A stretch of 64,000 nucleotides of DNA from Carposina sasakii (lineage: Eukaryota; Arthropoda; Insecta; Lepidoptera; Carposinidae): assembly GCA_014607495.2 (NCBI GenBank), contig CP053175.1, forward strand, positions 2,852,001 through 2,916,000. Reading direction: 5' to 3'. A program made the position numbers and the translations under genes. The notes below the pieces were generated by a model. It did no database searches. It had not been told where the DNA came from and saw only the letters and a program-made list of their open reading frames with translations. Shown piece by piece: positions 55,652 to 64,000 of this stretch (the first letter of the stretch is position 1; each line of letters opens with the position of its first letter).

Positions 55652-56096
55652 TACAGGGTGTGTGTGACAGCCAGGCAAATAGTGAACAGGTACCATTATT
55701 TTGAGTTATACGACAGTATTATTACTCGCAAGAAATGAATTATTGCATGCGCTAATTGTATCGGGCGATCCTGTGACTAGTTAAATGGGCTTATTTGTTA
55801 TTGTATGATACATTGCAGTTTTTTGGATCACTAGTGACTCTCCATTGGGATTGATCAGTTAAATTAAACGTTTCAAGCGCAACTTTTTACAAAAATTATT
55901 TAACATTAAAATTTTTGTTTTTAGGAAATTATCTAAGGCCTACTTAAACGAACCAAACTATTTTTTTGCTGAAAAGAAGCATAAAAAGTCAGAAATTTTT
56001 AAATTTTCCTACGAAATTTTCAGTGGTTTTCGCCTCTGAATCAATGGTCTGAAGTCGCCGTATCAATATTTTCCTGGCTGTCACTTCCACCCTGTA
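55652..56096 (-). mobile_element. Family B MITE, both ends
   Basis: 445 bp. TACAGGGTGTGTGTGACAGC at the left and 'ggctgtcacttccaccctgta' without gaps at the right; TA flanks. Full middle present. Confidence 0.9.
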
Positions 56097-56098
56097 TA

Positions 56099-56295
56099 CA
56101 CACGGCTGTGTTCTCGAAATGGGGTTGCCAGAACTGCAAGGCAATAGAGGAGATCCTATAGCCACGTTTACGTGGGGGATCACATGTTAATGATCAGTGA
56201 CAAGTTGCTAGGTCGCCTGAGAGAATGTCTGAGTTCCTCAGTCAACTCTTACGGCATGCACGAAAGGCAGCTGATGTATTCTAGTGAAGTTTCAA
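56099..56295 (-). mobile_element. Family F element, near complete
   Basis: 'cacggctgtgttctcgaaat' to 'ctgatgtattctagtgaag'. It starts two bases after the B element. Confidence 0.85.
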
Positions 56296-56380
56296 CGTAT
56301 TGTAAACACTAGTTGTCCGCCCTTGCTTCTATTTGAAATTCCGGTTTATCCGTGGGAATTATGGGAGATACTTTCAAGCA

Positions 56381-56444
56381 GTAATAGCCCAATAGTTAGG
56401 ACGTGCGCCTTCCAGTTAGAATGAGCAGGTTCGATCCCAGTGGT
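56381..56444 (+). repeat. tRNA-like SINE head joined to F
   Basis: TAGCCCAATAGTTAGGACG and GTTCGATCCCAGTGG are the head of the 46.67 kb SINE. F sequence starts directly where the SINE body should be. Confidence 0.6.
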
Positions 56445-56604
56445 GATGATGCGGGGCTTCACTAGAATTCATCTCCTTCCGTGCATGTTGTATGAATGGA
56501 TTCTCGTACCCTCAGACTATAAGCTAGTAACTTATAGTCACTGATATGAGGGATCTCCTTTGTAGTCCTGCAGTTTTTTTGAGAACACTGCTATGTATGT
56601 ATGT
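56445..56604 (+). mobile_element. Family F element
   Basis: 'atgcggggcttcactagaat' to 'gaacactgctatgtatgtat', with a small deletion of the CATCAGCTG segment. Confidence 0.8.
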
Positions 56605-57070
56605 CGTAGTACAAAACAATTTTCTGAATACTCAACCAAAAGTTGTCAAGATAAAGTTATTGTCAAAGAAAATTGGCTTCAATCCAGGTCATTAAAAGTT
56701 CTGGAGATCTTACATCAAGGTTAGGTCACAAATATGAAGCAAATATAGAGGGGAGATGTGATAATATGTTATTGGTAGAACAAACGGCAAATGCAGGATA
56801 ACCGTATATACATACTACAAAGTGTAGATAGGTAGGTACATATACAGCTGTGTTTTCAAAATGGACTGATAATAACAGCAAAAGCACATCAGCACACACA
56901 TTTTGATTGTATATACATATGTGCGTTTGCGTGTGTTTATACCTCAAAAAGAAATGCAAAAAATCCTAAGAAATATATGTGTGGCTGTACCATATGACTT
57001 GAGGGTGAGGGTACTGAAATACTGAGAGACCTTTCCGATTTTAACAGTACCTAACTGATTACTAGAACCT
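56605..57070. other. No gene or assigned repeat
   Basis: AT-rich; the minus-strand frame at 56.73-56.96 kb is low-complexity. Confidence 0.4.
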
Positions 57071-57316
57071 TCTTCTTCTTCAGCCTAATGCAGTCCACTG
57101 CTGGACGTAGGCCTCCCACAGGGCACGCCACAAGGCTACTGCCACAGGGGGGGTTTTTCCCATAGTCACCACGCTGGGCCGGCGGGTTGGTGACCGCAGT
57201 TTGTATTTTGGACTATGTTGTCAGGACGGGGGGGCGCTGCTGCCCGCCTCGCGGAAGCCCTTAATCGCCTCGTACGATACCCACAGACAGGCATGGGGTA
57301 GTACCAATTCTACTCT
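57071..57316 (-). mobile_element. Family D retroposon
   Basis: Inverted D with a CTT-rich tail. GAACCT is repeated at 57065-57070 and 57317-57322. The first ~20 bases of D are missing. Confidence 0.85.
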
Positions 57317-57859
57317 GAACCTAAGCAGTATTAATAAAATATATAAACACCTCCATTTTCTACTTACTCCGAGGTTACGAATGTCACAACTGAATTAAAG
57401 CTCTCAAAGTTAATATGAAGAACACGGACGCGAGAAGTCTGGAATAAGACAAGTGGGAAAGGTTATAAAAAGATGTCAACGGAAAAGAACTAATTAGTAG
57501 TGCCGTCCCAATTCTATCTCCAGGACTTTTATAATATTATACTTACGAAAAAACGAAATGAATTCGATCTCGATCGCGTTCGTGTTTTACTTTAAGTAAA
57601 GTAGTTTAAGTGAATGGCAATTACAAGGGCACTCCGAGATTCGTTGAAACTCAAACGTTGCTTGTAACGATCGCAAACACATTCAAATAAAAATTCGCAA
57701 TAGCCTTCGAAACATGATTTTCAGTCGCAAATATCGTAATTCTCATTCACAACAAGCCTCTCTAATTTAATAAATATTTAAAAACTTTGTAAAAATACAT
57801 ACTATACAACCATATCCCAAGGGGTAAAGACAACAGTAGGGTATGCATGAATCTTTTTA
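57317..57859. other. No gene or assigned repeat
   Basis: Nothing recognised on either strand. Confidence 0.4.
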
Positions 57860-57960
57860 CGCGCCTTAACGCTATCGACTCGCAAGCAAAATCTATGAGC
57901 TATGCTATGACAGTTGGACGATAGCGTGCGGTCGTCACACTTTACCGACCAAGGGCCACA
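57860..57960. repeat. Family T fragment
   Basis: 'ctcgcaagcaaaatctatga' and 'gttggacgatagcgtgcggt', as at 17.7 kb. Confidence 0.45.
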
Positions 57961-58552
57961 CATTACAATGTGAGTGCCAGCACCGGCCCGAGACTATGTA
58001 AAAGCGCTAGAGGTTTGTGCTTGCCCCATTAGTCCTCATTTAGTAGGTAGGTACCTTACAAACATATTACTACCTCTTTCACCTCGTCAACATTCCTTAA
58101 CACATCCCCCATTGGTCTGTGTAGGTTCGCCTAGGGCGACCCCCCAGCATTGCTATTCATTTCTGCCATATAATATACTCTTTCTCTTTCTTTGTATGAC
58201 TATCTATATCTAACTTAAATTTTCCATATTTTATATACTTATAAATAGATACTAAATTAAATATTATATATGATAGGTAAAAACAAGTTATAACTTTATG
58301 CATAATTATCAAAATGTGTGTCTTAATTAGCTTGTTTGTAATTTGTAACTTATGTCACGGATCAAACTTTTAGATGAGAAGACAAACATGTCGCGACGCG
58401 TTCGGTTTTCGAAATTCGTGGTTAAGGCGAAGTATGTAACTTCAAAAATCAATAAAATTCAGAAATGTATCACATAAAAATGTCAAAAAGTGCTGCCAAA
58501 GAGAGATATAGGTAAGTATATGTATAACATATTTTAAATAGGTTAATGCTTA
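57961..58552. other. No gene or assigned repeat
   Basis: A 79-codon frame from 57974 is proline/leucine-rich without a recognised motif. The rest is AT-rich. Confidence 0.4.
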
Positions 58553-58805
58553 TACAGGGTGTAACAGAAAGGGTATGTTAAGCGAAAAGCTGTATAAATA
58601 GCCCACTATAGAGAACCTATTTCCAAAATTTGAGATTATATGAAATTAAGATTGTATGAAATTTCCTGAGATATTTAAAAATTCTCCATACTATCGGGAA
58701 AAATAAACATGTGATTTCGGATCTCAAATTTTGTGGATAGGTTCTCTATAGTGGGCTATTTACATAGCTTTTCGCCTAACATACCCTTTTTGTTACACCC
58801 TGTAT
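58553..58805. mobile_element. Family A palindromic MITE, complete
   Basis: Ends TACAGGGTGTAACA and TGTTACACCCTGTA. A 12-base deletion in the left arm removes part of CACATGTTTATTTTTC, so the arms no longer pair fully. Confidence 0.92.
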
Positions 58806-59141
58806 AGTTATATATTTTTTCAAATTAGTTTTCAATTAAGGAAAATACGCTGCTTTGAAGTTTTCAAACCTTTAATGTGTAACATTAAAACCAGCAAATA
58901 AAAAAACGATCTGTAATACATCTCAGTTTAAAACTAAGCGAAGCCAGGCCGAATCCTTAGTTCATAACTAAAAGTCAAATATCAACTTCATCTTTACAAC
59001 GAAACTTAAGCCTCAAATCCAGTTTTGAGAAGTTACTAAGTTAGTGTACACCGCCTTAAGTGGATTGGTGTGTGAGCGGCTTAAGCTTTACCTGTATCGT
59101 CCACGAAGGAAGGCCCAAAAGGAGGTGGCTTATCAACTTAT

Positions 59142-59235
59142 TAATATTTATTTTATTTATTCTTATTCATTACAAAAACTTAAAACTAGATACAACGTCC
59201 CACAAAACTGCTTGCGCCGTAGGAATAAGAAATGT
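59142..59235 (-). repeat. LINE 3'-end fragment, second type
   Basis: T-rich (TTTA)n stretch then 'aaaactgcttgcgccgtagg', as at 13.25 kb. Confidence 0.4.
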
Positions 59236-59266
59236 TGTAAGTGTAGCGTAAACTAAAGAAGTCCTG

Positions 59267-59456
59267 CCCCCTGATTATGTAAAAGCAATATTTAGCAAAG
59301 CCGAAGCAAAGCGATAGCGAAAATTGTACAATATTCGCCTTGAAACGTCAAAGTTCCTTTGAATTTATTTTACGTAATACGAATTTGACAAGCAATTAGC
59401 GATTTTTGTACAATTTTCGCTATCGCTTTGCTTTTGCTAGTTAGGTAATAAGGGGG
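59267..59456. mobile_element. Family R MITE, both arms
   Basis: CCCCTGATTATGTAAAAGC..AAGCGATAGCGAAAATTGTA on the left, and TACAATTTTCGCTATCGCTT..AGTTAGGTAATAAGGGGG on the right. About 190 bp, arms of roughly 70 bp. Confidence 0.82.
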
Positions 59457-59840
59457 CTGGAGTGAATTAAAACGCGAAGCAAACCGGATGGGATGGCGGA
59501 GATCTATGGAGACCCTTTGGCCCATGTAGGGGACATAGGAACATAAGTCAACTCAAAGTCAGTCAAGGTCAAAAAAGCCGTGATTAGGCTCTTTCCTTCG
59601 TAATATATCTTCTATTTTTGGGTGAATTTGGTTGGACAGATATACTGTCTACATATTTGTAGACCATAAAAATCCTGTCGACAAAAAGATTTCATAGTTT
59701 CGCCGCATGGTCCCATTTGTTTGACCCATTCCAATAAGGTATTATTGATATTAGATTATTCACACAGTTCTAACCTTGGTGGTTCGAAACGACCCATGAC
59801 CCGCAGGGCTATTTAGGTTTATACGAGTATATACATAATT

Positions 59841-59988
59841 TGCAGTAGCAGAGCCGAAGCAATACTGCAGCAAATATTGAGAATTTGTGAAATCGTTGAA
59901 CGAGCGCGAGGCATCCTCCGACTCACACTTTCTCAATTTTTACTGTCGCATTGCTATCGCTCTGCTTCTGCAAGTTACGTAATCAACC
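59841..59988. mobile_element. Family R-like inverted repeat
   Basis: 'gcagtagcagagccgaagca' and 'cgctctgcttctgcaagtta' pair. A further single arm follows at 60.02-60.08 kb. Confidence 0.6.
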
Positions 59989-60088
59989 TACCGTTCTATT
60001 AGCGATTGCTGTTACTCAATACGAATTTTACAAGCGATTAGTGACAATTGTACATATTTTTCTTTCGCATTTGCTTTTTTAATAAGTA

Positions 60089-60340
60089 CCTAAGGCCATA
60101 CCATGGTAGGTACAGGTACTATTGTTCTAACAAAACCAGCAAGTACCACCTGATTTCGATTAGCCACAGATGGTGAAACTGCTGAAGTTTTTACGTCTGA
60201 AACTTCAACCTTTCAATATCGAGTTATTGGAAAGCGATCAAATGTATCCGAAGTTAATGGATTTGGGCTGAAAAGTTTAAGATGTTTTGGAGTTAAGTTT
60301 TTTTAGGTAACGAACATTTTTGTATAGTCAATATTGTTTA
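60089..60340. other. No gene or assigned repeat
   Basis: Short AT-rich linker. Confidence 0.4.
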
Positions 60341-60475
60341 CTATCATGTAGATAGATAAAAAAATATATTGTACCCACTACAGTAATTTCAACAAGTACA
60401 TTCTGTACAAGGGCGAGCTTAATGCCTTGCAAGCTGAGCTGGTTACTTAAGAACTTAGTGGGTAGCATTAATAAT
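60341..60475 (-). repeat. LINE 3'-end fragment
   Basis: 'tctgtacaagggcgagctta' then 'atgccttgcaagctgagctg' is the hairpin-like LINE 3' region, with an A/T tail to the left. Confidence 0.5.
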
Positions 60476-60485
60476 ATGCAGGAAT

Positions 60486-60900
60486 GTTTTCCAGAACAGC
60501 GACGGAACTGCAAGATCACTCACGTTTAGTACAACGGGGACCAAGTTGCTAGCTCATCGTCTGAGATCAACAATCCTGGGGGCAATTCTTGAAAATTTTT
60601 GAACCGAAACGCAACCGTTAACGAAACGTAGTGCGAAGCAATATGAACTTACCGCTGGAGAATTAAGGTATATTTTAGCATGCAGTGATTGCGAGTATGA
60701 CAGAATAAAATCAAATATCTGTCTCGTGCAGAAATGTGTCTAATTACGTTACCGTAAAGTAATTATTGCTTTGTTCTGAGCGTCTAAAACGGTTCCGTTT
60801 CGGCTTCGTTCCAATTCTAGACTTTTCGAGAATTGGCACCCTAATTTCTTTAGTTTAGACGACTCTTACTACATGCACGAAAGGAGATGCAGCTGATATA
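60486..60900 (-). mobile_element. Family F element split by an S MITE
   Basis: Left part runs to 'tagctcatcgtctgagatca' (60568). Right part from 60848 continues 'ttagtttagacgactcttac' to 'gagatgcagctgatata'. The break falls inside the stretch that normally reads GAACGCCCCTGAGTTCC. Confidence 0.65.
60578..60841 (+). mobile_element. Family S MITE, complete
   Basis: Ends GGGGGCAATTCTTGAAAATT and 'cttttcgagaattggcaccc' are imperfect inverted repeats. 264 bp; internal 'gtgtctaattacgttaccgt' allows recognition of the split copy at 16.9 kb. Confidence 0.82.
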
Positions 60901-60985
60901 TCCAGAGGTGTTCTCTCAACTACGAGTAGCAAGTTGTCATTGATCTTTTACTCGCCATCTACTCGTAAAGGTGGCTGTAATGTTA
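60901..60985 (+). repeat. Family F fragment, opposite orientation to its neighbour
   Basis: 'tgttctctcaactacgagta' to 'ctcgtaaaggtggctgtaat'. It forms a fold-back with the preceding minus-strand F. Confidence 0.65.
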
Positions 60986-60993
60986 GACATTAC

Positions 60994-61374
60994 GGCCTGT
61001 GTTCATCAACGTTCGATTAATGTAATCGCTCGGTTAGCAGATTTTAAAGGTGTTTTATGACAACTCATGTATAAGATTATTACCATTAAACACATGTAAA
61101 ATTGTGGGCAGCAGCGCCTCCTGTGTTGACAACATAGTCCGAAATACAAACTGCGGTCACCAACCCGCCTGCCCAGCGTGGTGACTATGGGCAAATACCC
61201 CCCATGGCAGTCTTATGGCGTGCCCTGGGGGAGGCCTACATCCAGCAGTGGACTGCAATAGGCTGATGAAGATGATGATGAACAACATTATTCATATGAA
61301 AAAGCGTCAATAAACACCCTTTCGAAAACGTTAATCGAACATGTTGCTTAATCGAACGTTGATGAACATTGGCC
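60994..61374. mobile_element. TIR element hosting a D retroposon
   Basis: GGCCTGTGTTCATCAACGTT on the left and 'aacgttgatgaacattggcc' on the right form the ends, with CGATTAA continuing inward on both. Without the D insertion the element is about 205 bp. Confidence 0.85.
61107..61281 (+). mobile_element. Family D retroposon, 5'-truncated, nested
   Basis: Begins 'gtgggcagcagcgcctcctg' and ends in (GAT)n with one GAA. It lies wholly inside the TIR element. Target duplication not certain. Confidence 0.85.
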
Positions 61375-61648
61375 TAAGTCGCGATCCTGTCGTTTATACC
61401 GATATGAAAACACAAGTATGTATATGTATGTGTGCCAGAACTATAGTCTCATTAAGAAGTTTCTACTCTAAAGGTACGTGTAGACATGAATGACCAAAGA
61501 ATTACTTACTCTCTGACGAGAGTGAATGACTTTAATGAGGCACTACAGCCTGTAATTACGCTGTATGTAGGTACCCCTTTTAACCGACTTTAACAGGAGG
61601 TTTAATTTGATTTTTTATGTTGCGCGAATGCTCCATCTATTAATATAA

Positions 61649-62046
61649 TACAGGGTGTGCATGACAGCCAGGCAAATACTGAAATGCTGAACAAGTACCA
61701 TTGCGTTGAGTTATACAACAGTGTTATAACTCGCAGGAAATGTATTTTTGATTTGATAATCTGTAATCTTTGCTTTCCGCGCAAATTATGTCGGGCGCTC
61801 CTGTAACTAATTAAGTGGGCTTATTGGTTATTGTTTTTGAACATTTTTGAGGAAAATCTTTTTATTAAGATCATCTTTTGGTTAAAATTTTATTTTTCAG
61901 TCATTATCTAAGTCCTAATTAAACGAACTAAACTATTTTTAGCCTGAAAATATGAAGAAAATGTCGGAAAATTTTGGAATTTTCCTGCGAAAATTTTCAA
62001 TGGTTTTCGACTCGGAATCATGGTCGAAATCACCATATCAATATTT
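61649..62046 (-). mobile_element. Family B MITE, one end lost
   Basis: Left end TACAGGGTGTGCATGACAGC. The right end stops at 'caccatatcaatattt' and is replaced by a 'catactatattt' tandem. About 130 bp of the middle is shortened. Confidence 0.85.
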
Positions 62047-62204
62047 CATACTATATTTTTTTATACTATATTACTATATGATAGTTCATACTATATTTAT
62101 TTCTATTATTCTTGGTTCAGCCATAAATGAGGAGTAAGCTTTAGAAAGTACGTAATTTCTGGTATTGACTGAGTTACGCGCTTTAGACCGATTTTTCTAT
62201 TACC

Positions 62205-62561
62205 TACATATACATATAATATAATAAAAATGTTACGGATGTCTATCTGTAAATGGAAGATATATGAGAAAAAATATTATAGGAGACTTTTATCAACGCA
62301 ATAGTACCTAAAAGAATGATTTTTCAAATGTTTGTCGGTTTGTCTGTGCGTTTGTGCACGCTAATCTCAGAAACGGCTGAACCGATTTCGATGCAGTATG
62401 TTAAGTGGGACCTGTTATAATATATTCCTGAATATATTGTGACAGGTCCCACTTAACATATAGGCTACTTTTTATCCCAGGAAAATGTTTTTATCCCGGA
62501 TAACTTCGACATTTTGTTTTTTCTGTCCGTCCACGCGGACGGAGTCGCGGGCGTCCACTAG
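62205..62561 (+). mobile_element. Helitron-like element H with internal inverted duplication
   Basis: 3' end GGGCGTCCACTAG followed by T, with the GC hairpin (CCACGCGGAC..) just upstream. The 5' end is blurred by an (ATATA) repeat. At 62398-62459 a 30-bp segment is duplicated in inverse orientation, which the copies at 18.3 and 38.7 kb lack. Confidence 0.88.
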
Positions 62562-63837
62562 TCTGAAGAATAAATATTTGAGAGAATAAAGAGAATTGAT
62601 ACTGTCTCTAAAACTTGATCTAGATTGTGACAGCTTCAACTGTATCCTTCACGTAGGCTCCCTGACCTTAAAGCTACTTTTAAGTTTTACTTGCTAGTCA
62701 ATGTTAATCATGTAGTAACTTGGGGCTTTACTTAGATTCCGCTCGATCACAGAACCAATGTTTTTGCTGTTTTGGGTAGTCTGTTGGGTAAACGAGTCCA
62801 TGGACTACTTTATATTACCAAATGTTAATATACCACCTCCTTCTTGCATCTGCTCTGGAAAACCCTTGTAACTCTCTTTTATGTCTAGTAAGCATTTTGT
62901 GAAGCATGATGTTCAATATTTTGTGACCTAGCTACAATATTTTAGCGCTGAAACGGCACTAAAAAGTTTTGGTTTGTAGTCAGCTGCCTAGAACGACGGG
63001 GGTAATAAACCTTTACCGTTTTAAGTACTTTTATAAATGTTACGAGTTGGTGAGAATGTAGATATGGTGTAAAAGCCGAGTGTGATTTTCCAAAGCTCAC
63101 ATAATGTATCATACGACATTATTCATTGGGTAATAATATAAACATGTTGGTTGGTGAGTTACTTTTCAGATAAGCATGTCGGTTTAATGAAAAAAATATA
63201 AACAGATTGCGATGGAACTAGACAGTTAAATTAGATGCTCGGTAGAAATGCAGCTCAAATGCTCCAGTGTAGAAAAAATAACTTAAGTATACGAGAATTC
63301 CTCTATTTTAACATTATATATCTTTTACAGTTGCCCTAAAATATATATATATATACATAAATATCCTAAACCTAGGATTCGCCTAAACTGTCGATACATT
63401 ATTTATTCCAGAGGTTTACAGTAGTAATAAATTATGTAGAAATGGATGCTAGAGCCTACTAAAGTCGATGCTCTGATTTATACGCGCCGACACGACAACC
63501 ATCAGACAGTCAATATTTTATTAAGAATTTGTAAATTGTCAAAATTTCTTGTTATTTATATTTATTTCTGTCGCAAAGAGTGTTTTCAAATAACTTACTA
63601 AATGAAATTAGTACGTAATAGGATTGCTACACAAGACATTTGAAATGTACAAATATACTTTTAGTACTTACAATAATACAGCATTAAAATACAAAACATA
63701 TACCTTACCGAAACACAGGTAGGGAAAACTTAAAAAGTCGGACCCACTGGGTTATTTGATATTTCAACAATTTTGTTTATTATACCATAACAATGCTTAT
63801 AGTTTTATTACAATAAAGGTACATAGCATATAGAAAT
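62562..63837. other. 1.3 kb without recognised gene or repeat
   Basis: AT-rich, no coding signal, no match to the families above. Confidence 0.5.
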
Positions 63838-64000
63838 ACATACATACATATAATCACGCCATTATCCCTTACGGGGTAGGCAGATCACCAAGGTCCGATA
63901 GAACCACATGGTGCCACTTCTGACCAATTTTGAGGGTATAGTTGAGATCAACAAGTTCGGTTAGTAGTGACAGGTGGTCAGTCCAGAAAAATGTTATGGA
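63838..64000 (-). mobile_element. Family E element, cut by the window end
   Basis: (ACAT)n tail, 'ttatcccttacggggtaggc', then 'ttgagggtatagttgagatc' to 'gtagtgacaggtggtcag'. The 5' part probably continues beyond the window. Confidence 0.8.

Noticed and set aside
1..64000. CRISPR array, rRNA operon or bacterial-type operons
   Set aside because: No regularly spaced direct repeats with unique spacers, no rRNA-like conserved blocks, and no dense coding strand were seen.

Overview
This window looks like non-coding, transposon-saturated DNA from a moth or butterfly (Lepidoptera). It is AT-rich, contains many TAGGTA-type strings, and carries RTE-type reverse transcriptase remnants, CTAG-ended Helitron-like elements and several short interspersed families that I recognise from memory as typical of Lepidoptera. 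No database was searched. I see no intact host gene, rRNA or CRISPR array, and no convincing functional tRNA. Most open frames are short and lie inside repeats.

I use local letters for the families. A: palindromic TA-flanked MITE, about 265 bp, ends TACAGGGTGTAACA. B: about 480 bp, ends TACAGGGTGTTTGTGACAGCC. C: about 380-440 bp, ends TACAGG(A/G)TG. D: about 250 bp retroposon with a (GAT)n tail and long target duplications. E: SINE-like, ending in (ATGT)n. F: very abundant, about 250 bp, also ending in (ATGT)n. G: tRNA-headed SINE. H: Helitron-like, 3' end CTAG before T. J, M, R, S, T: other inverted-repeat MITEs. V: SINE-like with a GAT tail.

Layout. 1-5.6 kb: F, G, H and A fragments, a 12-bp minisatellite and two neighbouring A hairpins. 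5.6-7.5 kb: E abutting a 5'-truncated RTE pseudogene, then F split by a Harbinger-like MITE. 7.7-17.3 kb: C, A, D, B and S copies, a second RTE scrap and a 97-bp tandem duplication. 18-24.3 kb: Helitron pieces, F copies, a 272-bp near-perfect palindrome and a tRNA-headed SINE with a 12-bp target duplication. 25-33 kb: C nested in B, and a CpG-rich rearranged MITE cluster inside an R-type element. 33-41 kb is sparser, with D, H and a 370-bp palindrome. 41.4-43.0 kb: a nest in which a Helitron-like element holds a LINE that itself holds a second LINE tail and a perfect-armed MITE. 43-64 kb: further D, F, S, A, B, C, E and H copies, including a Helitron-like copy with a 30-bp inverted duplication.

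No metabolic or regulatory system can be assembled here. The value of the region is as a record of nested insertions. Target duplications and reading-frame continuity fix the order of several events. Two low-confidence candidates for real host exons (near 21.8 kb and 46.4 kb) are given under findings.
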